From NCBI GenBank assembly GCA_964606735.1, contig CAZSHI010000007.1, positions 1 to 64,000 of the forward strand: a stretch of DNA of 64,000 bases. The letters run 5' to 3'. The stretch is from UBA5109 sp964606735. Lineage in GTDB: Bacteria > Pseudomonadota > Gammaproteobacteria > Pseudomonadales > Pseudohongiellaceae. Under the pieces are notes generated by a model, which had not been told where the DNA came from, did not search any database, and worked only from the letters and a program-made list of their open reading frames with translations. Shown piece by piece: positions 37,026 to 46,577 of the stretch (position 1 is the first letter of the stretch; each line of letters starts with the position of its first letter). A program made the position numbers and the translations under genes.

Positions 37026-37170
37026 ACCGGGAAGTTTGAATAGTAAAGTGCCTAAATAGCCTGTTCTATTGATTATTGGGGCCCAGTAGTTTAGTTTTGC
37101 CCGACTTGAATTAAGCTCTTTGTCCATACTGGCAGTGTAAAAAACAACGAAAAACATCAGGGGAATCCAA

Positions 37171-39249
37171 ATGCAATTATCAGGAGCCAAAGTCTCTTCA
37201 TTAGGCCTGGCCATTGGTCTGCTCTGTACCAGCCTTCAGGTAAGTGCGCAAACCAACACCATTGAATCCATTATTGTCACGGCTGACCGGGATGAGAATC
37301 CCCTGCGTGAAATTCCAGCGAGTGTCTATTCGCTGGATTCTGAATTACTGGATGAAGTGGTACCGGTACATATTGAGGAAGTACTACGCGCTGTGCCGGG
37401 TATAGTTTTCAACCGTGGTAATGGCCAGGAAACCCTGTTGGGTATTCGCTCGCCAGTACTGACGGGTGCAGGTAGCTGTGGTGCCTTTCAGACTGCCCAG
37501 GATGGCATTCCCCTGCGTGGTGCCGGTTTCTGTAATGTGAACCAACTGTTTGAATCGAATTTTGCCCAGGCCTCGGCCATAGAGGTCATTCGCGGTCCGG
37601 GCAGTATTTTATATGGCGTAAATGCTCTGCACGGCGCCATCAACATCATCAGCCCGACACTGGGAGAGCCTGGTGGTGATGTCTCTATTGATCTGGGACC
37701 TCATGATTATGCCCGCTTTAACTTTGGCTATAACGCCAATCAGGGACAGCATGATTACGGCATCTTTTTTAATGGTGATAAGGATGGTGGTTACAAGGAT
37801 GAATCCGGCTTTGGCCAACAGAAACTCAATCTCTCGCATCGTTACCAGGGTGATGTCACCGTCACCACGGTATTTGCTACCACCAACCTGAACCAGGAAA
37901 CGGCTGGTTATGTCACAGGAACCGATGCCTATAAAGATGAAAGCCTGAAAAAAACTAATGGTGATCCCAATGCTTTCCGTGATGCCAGCAGCGTGCGTTT
38001 GCACAGCCGTATTGAAGGCCAGACTGACAGCGGAGCCAACTGGATCCTGACACCTTATTTCAGGGATACTGACATGACCTTCCTCATGCACTTTTTACCG
38101 GGCACACCGCTGGAAGAAAATGGCCATACTTCAATAGGCCTGCAAAGTTCATACAGCACTGCCTTGACCAGCGACATGCTGGGCACGGCAGGTGTGGACC
38201 TTGAATTCAGTAACGGTTACCTGAAGCAGAGTCAGGAAGGCGGATTTGGCTCTTTTCCGGCAGGGCAGCAATACGATTTTGAAGTGGATGCCCAGCTCAT
38301 ATCCCCCTATGCACAGATCAAGTTTCAGCCCAGTGAGAGCAACCAGTTAAACCTTGGGCTGCGTTTCGAATTTCTCGATTATGACTATGATAACCGGATG
38401 ATCGATGGCAATACGGCAGCCGATGGCAGTTCTTGTGCCGCTTCTGCCTTTAACCCGGCAGGGACTTGCCGCTACAGTCGTCCGGCTGATCGCAGTGACG
38501 ACTTCCAGAATGCATCCATTCAGGCCGGTTGGATACACAATTTTGATGAACTGCAACAGCTTTATGTCAATATCGGCCATGCCTTCCGGGCGCCACAGGC
38601 CACCGAATTGTACCGCCTGCAAGTTGACCAGACGGTCGCTGACCTGGATTCCGAAGAAATTGACAATATCGAAGTTGGCTACCGCGCTACCCGTGACAAT
38701 GTTTCCTACACCGTTGCGGCTTACTGGATGCAGAAAGACAATGTGATTTTTCAGGACAGTGCCCGTAACAATGTCAGTGGCGGTGAGACCGAGCACAAAG
38801 GCATCGAACTGAACTCACAGATTGCCCTGAGTGATTCATTTGATCTCAGTATTGTGGGCAGTTATGCGAAACATACCTATGAAGGCAATATTGCCCCGCT
38901 GGGTGTTACGGTTTCCATTGATGGCAATGACATGGATACAGCGCCCGAATTGACCGGTAATGTACGCTTGAGCTGGCAAATCAATGCAGATAACCGGGCT
39001 TCGCTGGAATGGGTTCACATGGATGATTATTACACCAATGAAACCAACACCAACCGTTATGAAGGACATGATCTGGTGAATCTGCGTTATCAATACACGA
39101 CACCTGACAGCTGGTATTTTTCTGCCAGAATTACCAACCTGTTCGACACGGATTATGCTGAACGGGCTGATTACAGTACCTTTGGTGGAGACCGCTATTT
39201 CATTGGTGAACCAGCCTCACTGTATCTGACGCTGGGCATGCAGTTCTAG
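37171..39249 (+). CDS. TonB-dependent outer-membrane receptor
   Basis: 692 aa: signal peptide ending near VSAQ, TonB-box-like SIIVTADR, plug domain (about 35-155) with VIRGPGSILYGVNALHGAINI, then a 22-strand barrel ending in YLTLGMQF with the terminal Phe. Two Cys pairs in the plug (CGAF...FCNV) and one in an outer loop suggest disulfides. The substrate cannot be told from sequence. No Fur box or riboswitch was found in the 145 bp upstream, and no tonB, exbBD or ABC genes are adjacent. Monocistronic with its own terminator. Confidence 0.9.
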   Translation: MQLSGAKVSSLGLAIGLLCTSLQVSAQTNTIESIIVTADRDENPLREIPASVYSLDSELLDEVVPVHIEEVLRAVPGIVFNRGNGQETLLGIRSPVLTGAGSCGAFQTAQDGIPLRGAGFCNVNQLFESNFAQASAIEVIRGPGSILYGVNALHGAINIISPTLGEPGGDVSIDLGPHDYARFNFGYNANQGQHDYGIFFNGDKDGGYKDESGFGQQKLNLSHRYQGDVTVTTVFATTNLNQETAGYVTGTDAYKDESLKKTNGDPNAFRDASSVRLHSRIEGQTDSGANWILTPYFRDTDMTFLMHFLPGTPLEENGHTSIGLQSSYSTALTSDMLGTAGVDLEFSNGYLKQSQEGGFGSFPAGQQYDFEVDAQLISPYAQIKFQPSESNQLNLGLRFEFLDYDYDNRMIDGNTAADGSSCAASAFNPAGTCRYSRPADRSDDFQNASIQAGWIHNFDELQQLYVNIGHAFRAPQATELYRLQVDQTVADLDSEEIDNIEVGYRATRDNVSYTVAAYWMQKDNVIFQDSARNNVSGGETEHKGIELNSQIALSDSFDLSIVGSYAKHTYEGNIAPLGVTVSIDGNDMDTAPELTGNVRLSWQINADNRASLEWVHMDDYYTNETNTNRYEGHDLVNLRYQYTTPDSWYFSARITNLFDTDYAERADYSTFGGDRYFIGEPASLYLTLGMQF

Positions 39250-39271
39250 AAGCCGTCTATTCAGGCATGAT

Positions 39272-39300
39272 AAAAAGAGGGCCATAGGCCCTCTTTTTTT
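39272..39300 (+). terminator. Terminator after the TonB receptor gene
   Basis: AAAAAGAGGGCC-ATA-GGCCCTCTTTTT and further T: strong hairpin plus U-tract starting 22 bp after the stop codon. Confidence 0.95.
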
Positions 39301-39312
39301 GGGAACTTTTGC

Positions 39313-40176
39313 ATGTACCAGGTCATTGCCAATGCCATCAGCCAGCATCTGGAACAGCCCTTAAGCATTATTGATGCTCAGTCGCTTGCCGGTGGCAGCA
39401 TCAACCAGGTGATGCTCATTACGCTGGACAATCAGCAGCAGTATTTGCTGAAAACCCAGTCGGGCAGGGTGGCAGCAAATACTTACCGGATCGAGTTTAA
39501 CAGTCTGTCCCTGCTGTCGGCCGCTAAAGCCCTGCGGGTTCCTCAGGGACTTGTTTATGGAGAGGACTTTCTGGTGATGGAATATATTCAGCCCGGTGAC
39601 AGAGCAGCAGACTGGGAAGAAACCCTTGGCCGGCAGCTGGCGATGCTGCACCTTAATACCCGAGGTGATGATTTTGGCTTTGCTTGTGACAACTATCTCG
39701 GAACTACTGTCCAGATGAATGACTGGCAGTCCTCCTGGCTGGATTTCTGGCGTGAACAACGACTGGGTAAGCAATTGCAGCTCTATGCAGAACGGGCAGG
39801 CAAGAATGCCCTGACAGTGAAGGGCGATCGATTGATGCAGACCCTGGATAATTTGCTGGCAACAGTGCAGGAACCGGCCGTGCTCCTGCATGGGGATCTG
39901 TGGTCCGGTAATGCCATGGCTGATCAGAAGGGTCAGCCGGTGATATTCGACCCCGCTGCTTACTACGGGCACCGGGAAGCCGAGTTTGGCATGATGCGTC
40001 TGTTCGGGGGCTTCGGTCCGCGTTGTGAGGCGGCGTATCAGGAAATCTGGCCATTTGAGGCAGGCTATGAAGCGCGTTTTCGGCTTTACCAGTTATACCA
40101 TGAGCTCAATCATCTGAATCTGTTTGGCCACAGTTACTATGCTGCCTGCATGGCTTCCATGGATGCCTTGCTCTAG
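39313..40176 (+). CDS. Fructosamine/ketosamine-3-kinase family protein
   Basis: 287 aa of the FN3K family, which phosphorylates sugars attached to protein amines so that they fall off (deglycation). Family motifs: GGSINQV near the N-terminus, the APH-type catalytic LLHGDLWSGN and the metal-binding IFDPAAYYGHREAE. Full length. It ends with a 4-bp overlap on the convergent cysNC. The bacterial substrate is unknown; ribulosamines are likely by analogy. Confidence 0.9.
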   Translation: MYQVIANAISQHLEQPLSIIDAQSLAGGSINQVMLITLDNQQQYLLKTQSGRVAANTYRIEFNSLSLLSAAKALRVPQGLVYGEDFLVMEYIQPGDRAADWEETLGRQLAMLHLNTRGDDFGFACDNYLGTTVQMNDWQSSWLDFWREQRLGKQLQLYAERAGKNALTVKGDRLMQTLDNLLATVQEPAVLLHGDLWSGNAMADQKGQPVIFDPAAYYGHREAEFGMMRLFGGFGPRCEAAYQEIWPFEAGYEARFRLYQLYHELNHLNLFGHSYYAACMASMDALL

Positions 40177-42074
40177 ATAATGGCTTGCTCTTTCAAGAGA
40201 TTGATCAGACGCTCAATACATTCATCGACATCCAGTTCGTGGGTTGGCAGCATCAGGTGCGGTTTGTCCCAGTCTTCGTAAGGGAAGGAAACACCTGGTA
40301 CCGTACCGCTTTCGAGATTGGCCTCGGCAGCATAAAGCCCACTCGGGTCGCGCTGTTTGCAGACTTCCAGCGGTGGATTGAGATAGACGATGATGCAGTT
40401 CTCTTCACCAATGACGTTGATGGTATGTTCGCGTGAATCTTTGTTGGGTGCGACGAAGGCAGCACAGCAGATAAAGCCGGCATCATTCAGGTATTTGGCG
40501 ATATAGGCACTGCGGCGCAGGTTTTCGGCTCGGCCTGCAGCATCATGGGCAAGATCCTTGCTGATTCCCAGGCGCATGGCTTTGCCATCCAGAATGGTGC
40601 TGACACGCCCCATATCAAACAGCCGTCTTTCCAATGCATGGGCCAGGGTTGATTTGCCAGATCCGGACAGTCCGACAAACATGATGGTTACTGGCTTCTG
40701 ACCGTAACGGGCGGCCCTTTCTTCGCGGGTGACATGGGCTGTTGAATTGGCGCTGAGCCGGCGGGTTTTCTGTTTGCCCACATCGATCATGCCGGCTCCG
40801 ACCGTGACATTGCTTAAACGGTCGATGATGATAAAGGAGCCGGTACTCGGGTTTTTTTTGTAGTCATCAAAGTGGATAGGCTGGGCAAAATCCAGTTCGC
40901 AAAAGCCTATTTCATTAAGTTCCAGACTCGGACTGGGGCTGGTTTGCAGAGTGTTCACATCCAGTTTGTACTGGATATTGCTGATATTTCCGCTGAATAT
41001 TTTGCTGGCCTGTTTGAAATCATACTGTTTGCCGGGCAGCAGGGGACTTTCATTCATCCACACGATGGTTGCCGACACTTTGTCGCTGGAAACCGGTAGG
41101 TTATCCGAATGCACGATCATGTCACCACGGCTGATATCGATTTCATCTTCCAGCGTCAGGGTAATCGCCATGGGCGTAAATGCCTGCTCCAGCTCTTCAT
41201 CATAGGTAACGATGGATTTGATGCGACTCTTCTTGCCGGATGGCAGGGCAACTATCTCGTCTCCCTTGCGCACAATGCCTGAGGCGACGGTACCGCAAAA
41301 ACCGCGGAAATCGAGATTCGGCCGGTTGACGTACTGCACCGGAAAGCGGAAATCAACAAAATTCCGGTCAGCTGAAATTTTCACGTTTTCCAGCATCCAC
41401 ATGAGGGTTTCGCCTTCATACCAGGGTGTCTGTTCACTGGTATTCACCACGTTGTCGCCTTTGAGGGCGGAGATCGGGATGAAGTAAAGTTCGCCGGTAT
41501 CCAGTTCTCGGGTGAAATCAATGTAATCCTGCTTGATCTGTTTGAACACCGCTTCATCGAAGTCCATTAAATCCATCTTGTTGACGGCTACGATGATGTG
41601 TTTGATGCCCAGCAAGGATGCGATGAAGGTGTGTCGTTTGGTCTGTGTCTGCACGCCATAACGGGCATCGATCAGAATAATGGCCAGTTCGCAGTTGGAA
41701 GCCCCGGTGGCCATATTGCGAGTGTACTGTTCGTGCCCGGGTGTGTCAGCAATGATGAATTTGCGCTTGGCGGTAGAGAAATACCGATAGGCCACATCAA
41801 TGGTGATGCCCTGTTCCCTTTCTGCCTGTAGGCCATCTACGAGCAGGGCAAGGTCAAAATTTTCGGACGTGGTCCCCGACTTGATGCTGTCCGACTTAAT
41901 GGCTTCAAGCTGGTCCTCATAAATCATTTTGGAATCATGCAGCAGACGGCCGATCAGTGTACTCTTGCCATCGTCCACACTGCCGCAGGTCAGCAGGTGG
42001 AGTAATTCCTTGCGTTCGTGCTGTGCCAGGTAGGCATCAATGTCGGTACTGATGAGATCGGACTGGTGAGACAT
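40173..42074 (-). CDS. cysNC: Bifunctional sulfate adenylyltransferase subunit 1 / APS kinase
   Basis: 633 aa fusion. Residues 1-440: EF-Tu-like GTPase CysN with GSVDDGKSTLIGRL, DTPGHEQY and NKMDL. Residues about 455-633: APS kinase CysC with GLSGSGKSTLAHALE, yielding PAPS. CysN GTP hydrolysis drives sulfate activation by CysD. The fusion is common in Pseudomonas and relatives. It starts 2 bp after cysD ends. Confidence 0.96.
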   Translation of the reverse strand: MSHQSDLISTDIDAYLAQHERKELLHLLTCGSVDDGKSTLIGRLLHDSKMIYEDQLEAIKSDSIKSGTTSENFDLALLVDGLQAEREQGITIDVAYRYFSTAKRKFIIADTPGHEQYTRNMATGASNCELAIILIDARYGVQTQTKRHTFIASLLGIKHIIVAVNKMDLMDFDEAVFKQIKQDYIDFTRELDTGELYFIPISALKGDNVVNTSEQTPWYEGETLMWMLENVKISADRNFVDFRFPVQYVNRPNLDFRGFCGTVASGIVRKGDEIVALPSGKKSRIKSIVTYDEELEQAFTPMAITLTLEDEIDISRGDMIVHSDNLPVSSDKVSATIVWMNESPLLPGKQYDFKQASKIFSGNISNIQYKLDVNTLQTSPSPSLELNEIGFCELDFAQPIHFDDYKKNPSTGSFIIIDRLSNVTVGAGMIDVGKQKTRRLSANSTAHVTREERAARYGQKPVTIMFVGLSGSGKSTLAHALERRLFDMGRVSTILDGKAMRLGISKDLAHDAAGRAENLRRSAYIAKYLNDAGFICCAAFVAPNKDSREHTINVIGEENCIIVYLNPPLEVCKQRDPSGLYAAEANLESGTVPGVSFPYEDWDKPHLMLPTHELDVDECIERLINLLKEQAII

Positions 42075-42076
42075 GA

Positions 42077-42985
42077 CTAGAAGTATCCCTCACGCTTTTT
42101 CTTTTCCATGGAGCCGGACTGATCGCTGTCGATTAGACGACCCTGACGTTCAGATGTCGTCGTTAGCAGCATTTCCTGAATAATTTCCGGCAGGGTTTTG
42201 GCTTCTGACTGCACGGCCCCGGTCAGGGGATAGCAACCCAGAGTACGAAAGCGTACGGTTTTCATGGTGATCTGGCTTTTCAGTTCTTCCGGAATGCGTT
42301 CATCATTGGCCATAATCTCAACGCCTTCATAATTCACCACGGGTCGTTCTTCGGCAAAATACAGAGAAGGAATGTCGATTTTGTTGAGATGGATGTACTG
42401 CCATACATCCAGTTCGGTCCAATTGGAAAGGGGAAATACCCGTATGCTTTCGCCCTTGTTGATCTTGCCGTTGTAGAGGTTCCACAGCTCCGGGCGCTGG
42501 TTTTTCGGATCCCAGCGGTGATTCTTATCGCGGAAGGAATACACCCTTTCCTTGGCCCGCGATTTTTCCTCGTCACGTCTGGCTCCACCGAAGGCCGCAT
42601 CAAATTTGTACTTGTTAAGGGCCTGTTTCAGGGACTGTGTTTTCATGATGTCGGTATGTTTCTGGCTACCGTGGGTGAAAGGGCCGACGCCGGCATCCAG
42701 GCCTTCCTGATTGATATGAACCAACAAATCCAGACCGAGTTTTTGAGCCTGCTGGTCACGAAACTCGATCATTTCCTTGAATTTCCAGGTGGTATCAACA
42801 TGCAGGAGCGGAAAGGGCAGCTTACCTGGATAAAAGGCCTTGAGTGCCAGATGCAGCATGACGGCAGAATCCTTGCCGATGGAGTAGAGCATCACTGGCT
42901 TGTCAAACTCAGCGGCCACTTCACGGATAATATGGGTGCTCTCGGCTTCCAGCTGCTTGAGGTGAGTCAGGCGGTGTTCAGTCAT
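42077..42985 (-). CDS. cysD: Sulfate adenylyltransferase subunit 2
   Basis: 302 aa PP-loop ATP sulfurylase subunit. The PP-loop SIGKDSAVMLHL and the GGARRDEEKSRAKERVYSFRD motif are present. Forms APS together with CysN. The operon cysD-cysNC is the assimilatory sulfate module; reduction genes are not in the window. Confidence 0.97.
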   Translation of the reverse strand: MTEHRLTHLKQLEAESTHIIREVAAEFDKPVMLYSIGKDSAVMLHLALKAFYPGKLPFPLLHVDTTWKFKEMIEFRDQQAQKLGLDLLVHINQEGLDAGVGPFTHGSQKHTDIMKTQSLKQALNKYKFDAAFGGARRDEEKSRAKERVYSFRDKNHRWDPKNQRPELWNLYNGKINKGESIRVFPLSNWTELDVWQYIHLNKIDIPSLYFAEERPVVNYEGVEIMANDERIPEELKSQITMKTVRFRTLGCYPLTGAVQSEAKTLPEIIQEMLLTTTSERQGRLIDSDQSGSMEKKKREGYF

Positions 42986-43058
42986 TGCTTACAATTTTGA
43001 TGTTACAAAGAGGGCGCGATTATAAAGGAAGTCCGTGCCAAACCCAAGAAAAGGCTGC

Positions 43059-43517
43059 TTAATGGGCCTGTCCGGAACTCTTCTTTTCCAGGCCGTAATC
43101 CGCTGCCAGTCCGCCTTTCTGGTCTGGGCTGCTTTTGGTAGCATAATCACGGGGAGGAAACAGATCGTCCATCTGCTTGTTTAGCTCAGCTTCGGGGGCA
43201 CTGCCCAGCAGGTCAGAACGTTGCTTTGTCAGTGCCAGCTGGCTGGTGATTTCTTCCGGGCACAGGATATCGGCATCACGGGCCAGTCGTTCATAGAGGT
43301 CTTTATAGCTCTGGGTCAGGGTATTGACCAGTTGGGCCGTATTTTCAAAATGCGAGTATACGCTCTGACGGTAGTCCTGATGGGTTTCCTGCAGAGTTTC
43401 AAGTTCATCGGTAATTTTCTGTATTTTGGCTGAATCAGATAAAAACTGCTTGTAAAGCAATGCTCCGGCAACAACGCCGACAACAAAACACAAGATACCA
43501 ACCAGCCAAATGAGCAT
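43059..43517 (-). CDS. zapG: Cell-division protein ZapG (YhcB)
   Basis: 152 aa DUF1043 protein: one N-terminal membrane helix (residues 2-22) followed by a coiled coil (about 28-75) and a disordered tail. E. coli ZapG/YhcB links envelope growth to division. It is divergent from zapE, the usual arrangement. Confidence 0.9.
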   Translation of the reverse strand: MLIWLVGILCFVVGVVAGALLYKQFLSDSAKIQKITDELETLQETHQDYRQSVYSHFENTAQLVNTLTQSYKDLYERLARDADILCPEEITSQLALTKQRSDLLGSAPEAELNKQMDDLFPPRDYATKSSPDQKGGLAADYGLEKKSSGQAH

Positions 43518-43641
43518 AATGACCCTTAAAATGATTCCATCAGGATTACCAAAACTATAGCGATTATACCTATAATTGGATCTTTAATCTTCACTTGAGC
43601 GATAGTTAGCAGCCTTTTCCTTGCGGGAACGACGAGACGTT

Positions 43642-44751
43642 TTGAGCACATCATTAAGCCCCCTAGAACGATACCGGCATGATATAAACCAGAAGCTGCT
43701 GAGTCCCGACCCGGCACAGGCAGCTGCTGTTGAAGCCTTGCAGGAAGTTTTTATCACCCTGAGCCAGCGTCGCCGTGCCGCGAACAAAAAGCTACCGCTG
43801 CTCGGCTCGCTCTTCACCGGCAAAAGACCTGCCCTGCAGGGCCTTTATTTATGGGGTGGAGTCGGTCGCGGCAAGACCTATCTTATGGATCTGTTTTATC
43901 AGTGCCTGCCAGAGCAGCGTAAAATGCGCCGGCATTTCCACCGCTTCATGCTGATGGTGCACAGGCAGTTGAATGCTCACAGAAATCAGAAGAATCCCTT
44001 GCAAAAGGTGGCTCAGGCGATTGCCCGGGATATAGACGTGATCTGTTTTGACGAGTTTTCAGTCAATGACATTGGTGATGCCATGATACTGGCTGGCATA
44101 CTGGAATCCCTGTTTTCTGAAGGTGTAACCTTGATTGCGACCTCCAATATCGAGCCAGCCCGCCTCTATGAAAATGGATTGCAGCGGGCGAATTTTCTGC
44201 CTGCTATAGCCCTGCTTGAGCAGCATACCCGTATCCTGAGGGTTGATGGTGGTATTGACTATCGCCTGCGCAGTCTGGAACAGGCAGAAATTTACCACAG
44301 TCCTTTGGGGCTTGATGCTGAGCGCTTGTTGCGGGAAAGTTTTGAGCACTTGAGTGCGGGGCTGGAAACGGTCAGTGGAGGAAATATTGAAATTCAGGGT
44401 AGGCAGATCCCCATCCGGCAGCGAGCTGAAGATCTGGTCTGGTTTGACTTTCCAGCTATTTGTGAGGGGCCCAGAAGTACAGCCGATTACATTGAAATTG
44501 CCCAGCTCTTCCATACGGTCATGATCAGCAATGTGCCGGTAATGGATGGCTACAGTGATGATAAGGCCCGTCGATTCATCAATCTGGTGGATGAATTTTA
44601 CGACCACAAGGTCAAGCTCATTGTTTCAGCAGCTGATACGCTGGAGCGGCTCTATCAGGGTAATGAGCTGGCTTTTGTCTTTGAGCGAACACGCAGCCGC
44701 CTGCTGGAAATGCAATCCCACGATTACCTGGCACTGGAACACATGCCATAG
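43642..44751 (+). CDS. zapE: Cell-division ATPase ZapE
   Basis: AFG1-like AAA+ ATPase that binds FtsZ. Walker A GGVGRGKT, Walker B VICFDEFSVND, sensor ATSNIEP and the C-terminal arginine region are visible. The start is uncertain: TTG 43642 gives 369 aa beginning (M)STSLSPLERY, which matches where homologues begin; the open frame reaches an earlier TTG at 43621 but with no ribosome site. Confidence 0.93.
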   Translation: MSTSLSPLERYRHDINQKLLSPDPAQAAAVEALQEVFITLSQRRRAANKKLPLLGSLFTGKRPALQGLYLWGGVGRGKTYLMDLFYQCLPEQRKMRRHFHRFMLMVHRQLNAHRNQKNPLQKVAQAIARDIDVICFDEFSVNDIGDAMILAGILESLFSEGVTLIATSNIEPARLYENGLQRANFLPAIALLEQHTRILRVDGGIDYRLRSLEQAEIYHSPLGLDAERLLRESFEHLSAGLETVSGGNIEIQGRQIPIRQRAEDLVWFDFPAICEGPRSTADYIEIAQLFHTVMISNVPVMDGYSDDKARRFINLVDEFYDHKVKLIVSAADTLERLYQGNELAFVFERTRSRLLEMQSHDYLALEHMP

Positions 44752-44824
44752 CTGCTTAATTTCTGGGCTCTTGGCATGCAGATTTCAGATTTCTATTTTA
44801 TGCATGAAAAACCCTGCAGAACCC

Positions 44825-44853
44825 TTGAATATCCGGCCTTGCATCTGTAGAAT
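44825..44853 (+). promoter_or_regulatory. rplM-rpsI promoter
   Basis: TTGAAT-N17-TAGAAT, a near-consensus sigma-70 promoter, giving a start near 44861 and a leader of about 65 nt. The leader holds a hairpin, TTGCCG-N8-CGGCAA (44873-44892), placed where L13 feedback on its own mRNA would act. Confidence 0.75.
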
Positions 44854-44924
44854 TCGCGCTCCCTTAATGGCTTTGCCGTGAAATGTCGGCAAGTCTGTGT
44901 TCGGAGCGTGTTGAGACTAGCTAG

Positions 44925-45356
44925 ATGAAGACTTTTTCAGCTAAAAAAGAAACTGCAGAAAATAACTGGGTATTGATTGATGCCGAGGGCCAGACCCTGG
45001 GCCGCATGTCTGCCGAAATTGCGCATCGTCTGCGCGGCAAACATAAAGCGGAATACACGGCACATGTTGATACGGGTGACTACGTGGTCGTGGTGAATGC
45101 CGAGAAAGTCAAAGTGACCGGCAACAAAGCAAGCGACAAGTTATACCAGCGTCACTCCGGCTTCCCCGGTGGCCTGAAAACACGCACCTTTAATGAAATG
45201 ATTGCCAAGAGCCCAGAAGAGGTCATTCGTCGTGCCGTTAAAGGCATGATGCCGAATACGCCTTTAGGCCGCGCAATGTTTCGCAAGCTCAAGGTTTATG
45301 CAGGTGGCGAGCATCCTCACGGTGCCCAGCAACCCTCGCAGCTCAATTTACAATAG
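44925..45356 (+). CDS. rplM: 50S ribosomal protein L13
   Basis: 143 aa, about the usual length. Conserved LGRMSAEIAHRLRGKHK, YTAHVDTGDYVVVVNA, YQRHSGFPGGLK and GMMPNTPLGRAMF are all present. L13 is an early 50S assembly protein and, in E. coli, represses its own operon. rpsI follows after 25 bp. Confidence 0.98.
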   Translation: MKTFSAKKETAENNWVLIDAEGQTLGRMSAEIAHRLRGKHKAEYTAHVDTGDYVVVVNAEKVKVTGNKASDKLYQRHSGFPGGLKTRTFNEMIAKSPEEVIRRAVKGMMPNTPLGRAMFRKLKVYAGGEHPHGAQQPSQLNLQ

Positions 45357-45381
45357 CATTCATATTTAGGTTCATTAGGGC

Positions 45382-45774
45382 ATGGCTGATACACAATACT
45401 ACGGTACCGGACGACGCAAGACTTCCACTGCACGTGTATTTTTGACACCGGGTAGCGGCAATATTTCCGTCAATAAAAGGACGCTGGATGGCTATTTCGG
45501 CCGTGAAGTTGCCCGCATGATCGTTCGGCAGCCTCTGGAACTGCTGGAAATTGGCGATAAATTTGATGTCACTGTGACGGTCAGTGGCGGTGGCAGTTTT
45601 GCCCAGGCAGGTGCCATTCGTCATGGTTTGACAAGAGCACTCATCAATTATGATGAGAGCAACAGAAGTCCGCTGCGATGTGCCGGTTTCGTGACTCGCG
45701 ATTCCCGTGAGGTCGAGCGTAAGAAAGTCGGTCTGCGTAAAGCGCGTAAAAAACCACAGTTCTCAAAACGTTAA
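45382..45774 (+). CDS. rpsI: 30S ribosomal protein S9
   Basis: 130 aa with YYGTGRRKTSTARVFL at the start and the C-terminal tail KKPQFSKR, whose Lys-Arg end contacts P-site tRNA. Co-transcribed with rplM and followed by a terminator. Confidence 0.98.
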   Translation: MADTQYYGTGRRKTSTARVFLTPGSGNISVNKRTLDGYFGREVARMIVRQPLELLEIGDKFDVTVTVSGGGSFAQAGAIRHGLTRALINYDESNRSPLRCAGFVTRDSREVERKKVGLRKARKKPQFSKR

Positions 45775-45795
45775 TCTGTTTGGCTTATTGGCAAT

Positions 45796-45829
45796 AGCGC
45801 CGGAACTTGACGGTTTTGGCGCTTTTTTA
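45796..45829 (+). terminator. Terminator after rpsI
   Basis: AGCGCC-N16-GGCGCT followed by six T. Stem of 6 GC-rich pairs, with possible further pairing in the loop. Separates the ribosomal operon from petABC. Confidence 0.8.
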
Positions 45830-45873
45830 TGGGTAAAAATAGCGTAATGGCCCTATAAACGGGCTTCTTCGCC

Positions 45874-45902
45874 TTGAAAAAAAAGCCTGTTTTTAGTAGC
45901 AT
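45874..45902 (+). promoter_or_regulatory. petA promoter
   Basis: TTGAAA-N17-TAGCAT, good spacing and strong -35, 75 bp before the petA start. A second weak hairpin (AAACGGGCTT / AAGCCTGTTT) surrounds the -35 region and could assist termination of readthrough from rpsI. Confidence 0.65.
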
Positions 45903-45977
45903 TCGCGCAACTTGCAGGTCCGTCGTCAAGGCGTCGTTCCTTACCCAATCAGGCGTTTCCAGAAGGAGAGTTTCATT

Positions 45978-46577
45978 GTGAGTGGCGGTTCTATTAATAC
46001 TGGTCGCAGACGCTTTTTAATCGGCAGTACCTCTGTAGTTGGCGCAGCCGGCGCCGTCGGTGCAGCAGTCCCCTTCGTAGGTTCCTGGAATCCAAGTGCC
46101 AGAGCACTGGCAGCAGGAGCTCCCATTACCGTAGATATCAGTCGCCTCGAACCAGGCGAGTTGCTTGGCCCCATCCCGGCCTGGCGTGGTCAGCCCATCT
46201 TTGTCCTGCGCAGGGATGAGGAGACGCTGAGCAATCTGGAGAGCTTCACAGATCATCTCTCTGATCCTGACTCTGAAAGTGATCAGCAGCCAGAGTATGC
46301 CCAGAATGCATTCCGCTCCATTCGTCCGGAAGTGGGTATCTATGTTGGTCTTTGTACCCACCTTGGCTGTTCTCCAAGAATCAATACTGAAGTCACTCCG
46401 CAGGAATATGATCCGGACTGGAAAGGCGGTTTCTTCTGCCCCTGTCACGGTTCCATGTTCGATCTGGCCGGGCGAGTCTATAGTGGAGTCCCGGCTCCCG
46501 ATAATCTGGTGGTGCCTCCGCATACCTATGAGACAGACAATGTGGTGGTGATTGGTGTTGACGGGGAGAATTCGTAG
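45978..46577 (+). CDS. petA: Ubiquinol-cytochrome c reductase Rieske subunit
   Basis: 199 aa from GTG 45978, which has AGAAGGAGAG in front; an earlier in-frame start (45912) adds an unlikely extension. Tat-type NTGRRRFLIG then one membrane anchor; cluster motifs CTHLGC and CPCHGS in the C-terminal domain, with a disulfide between the second Cys of each. It overlaps the next gene by 1 bp (TAGTG). Confidence 0.96.
   Translation: MSGGSINTGRRRFLIGSTSVVGAAGAVGAAVPFVGSWNPSARALAAGAPITVDISRLEPGELLGPIPAWRGQPIFVLRRDEETLSNLESFTDHLSDPDSESDQQPEYAQNAFRSIRPEVGIYVGLCTHLGCSPRINTEVTPQEYDPDWKGGFFCPCHGSMFDLAGRVYSGVPAPDNLVVPPHTYETDNVVVIGVDGENS

Noticed and set aside
45912..45977. Upstream start for petA
   Set aside because: The GTG at 45978 has a strong ribosome site and leaves a normal Tat signal; the extension is not like Rieske proteins.
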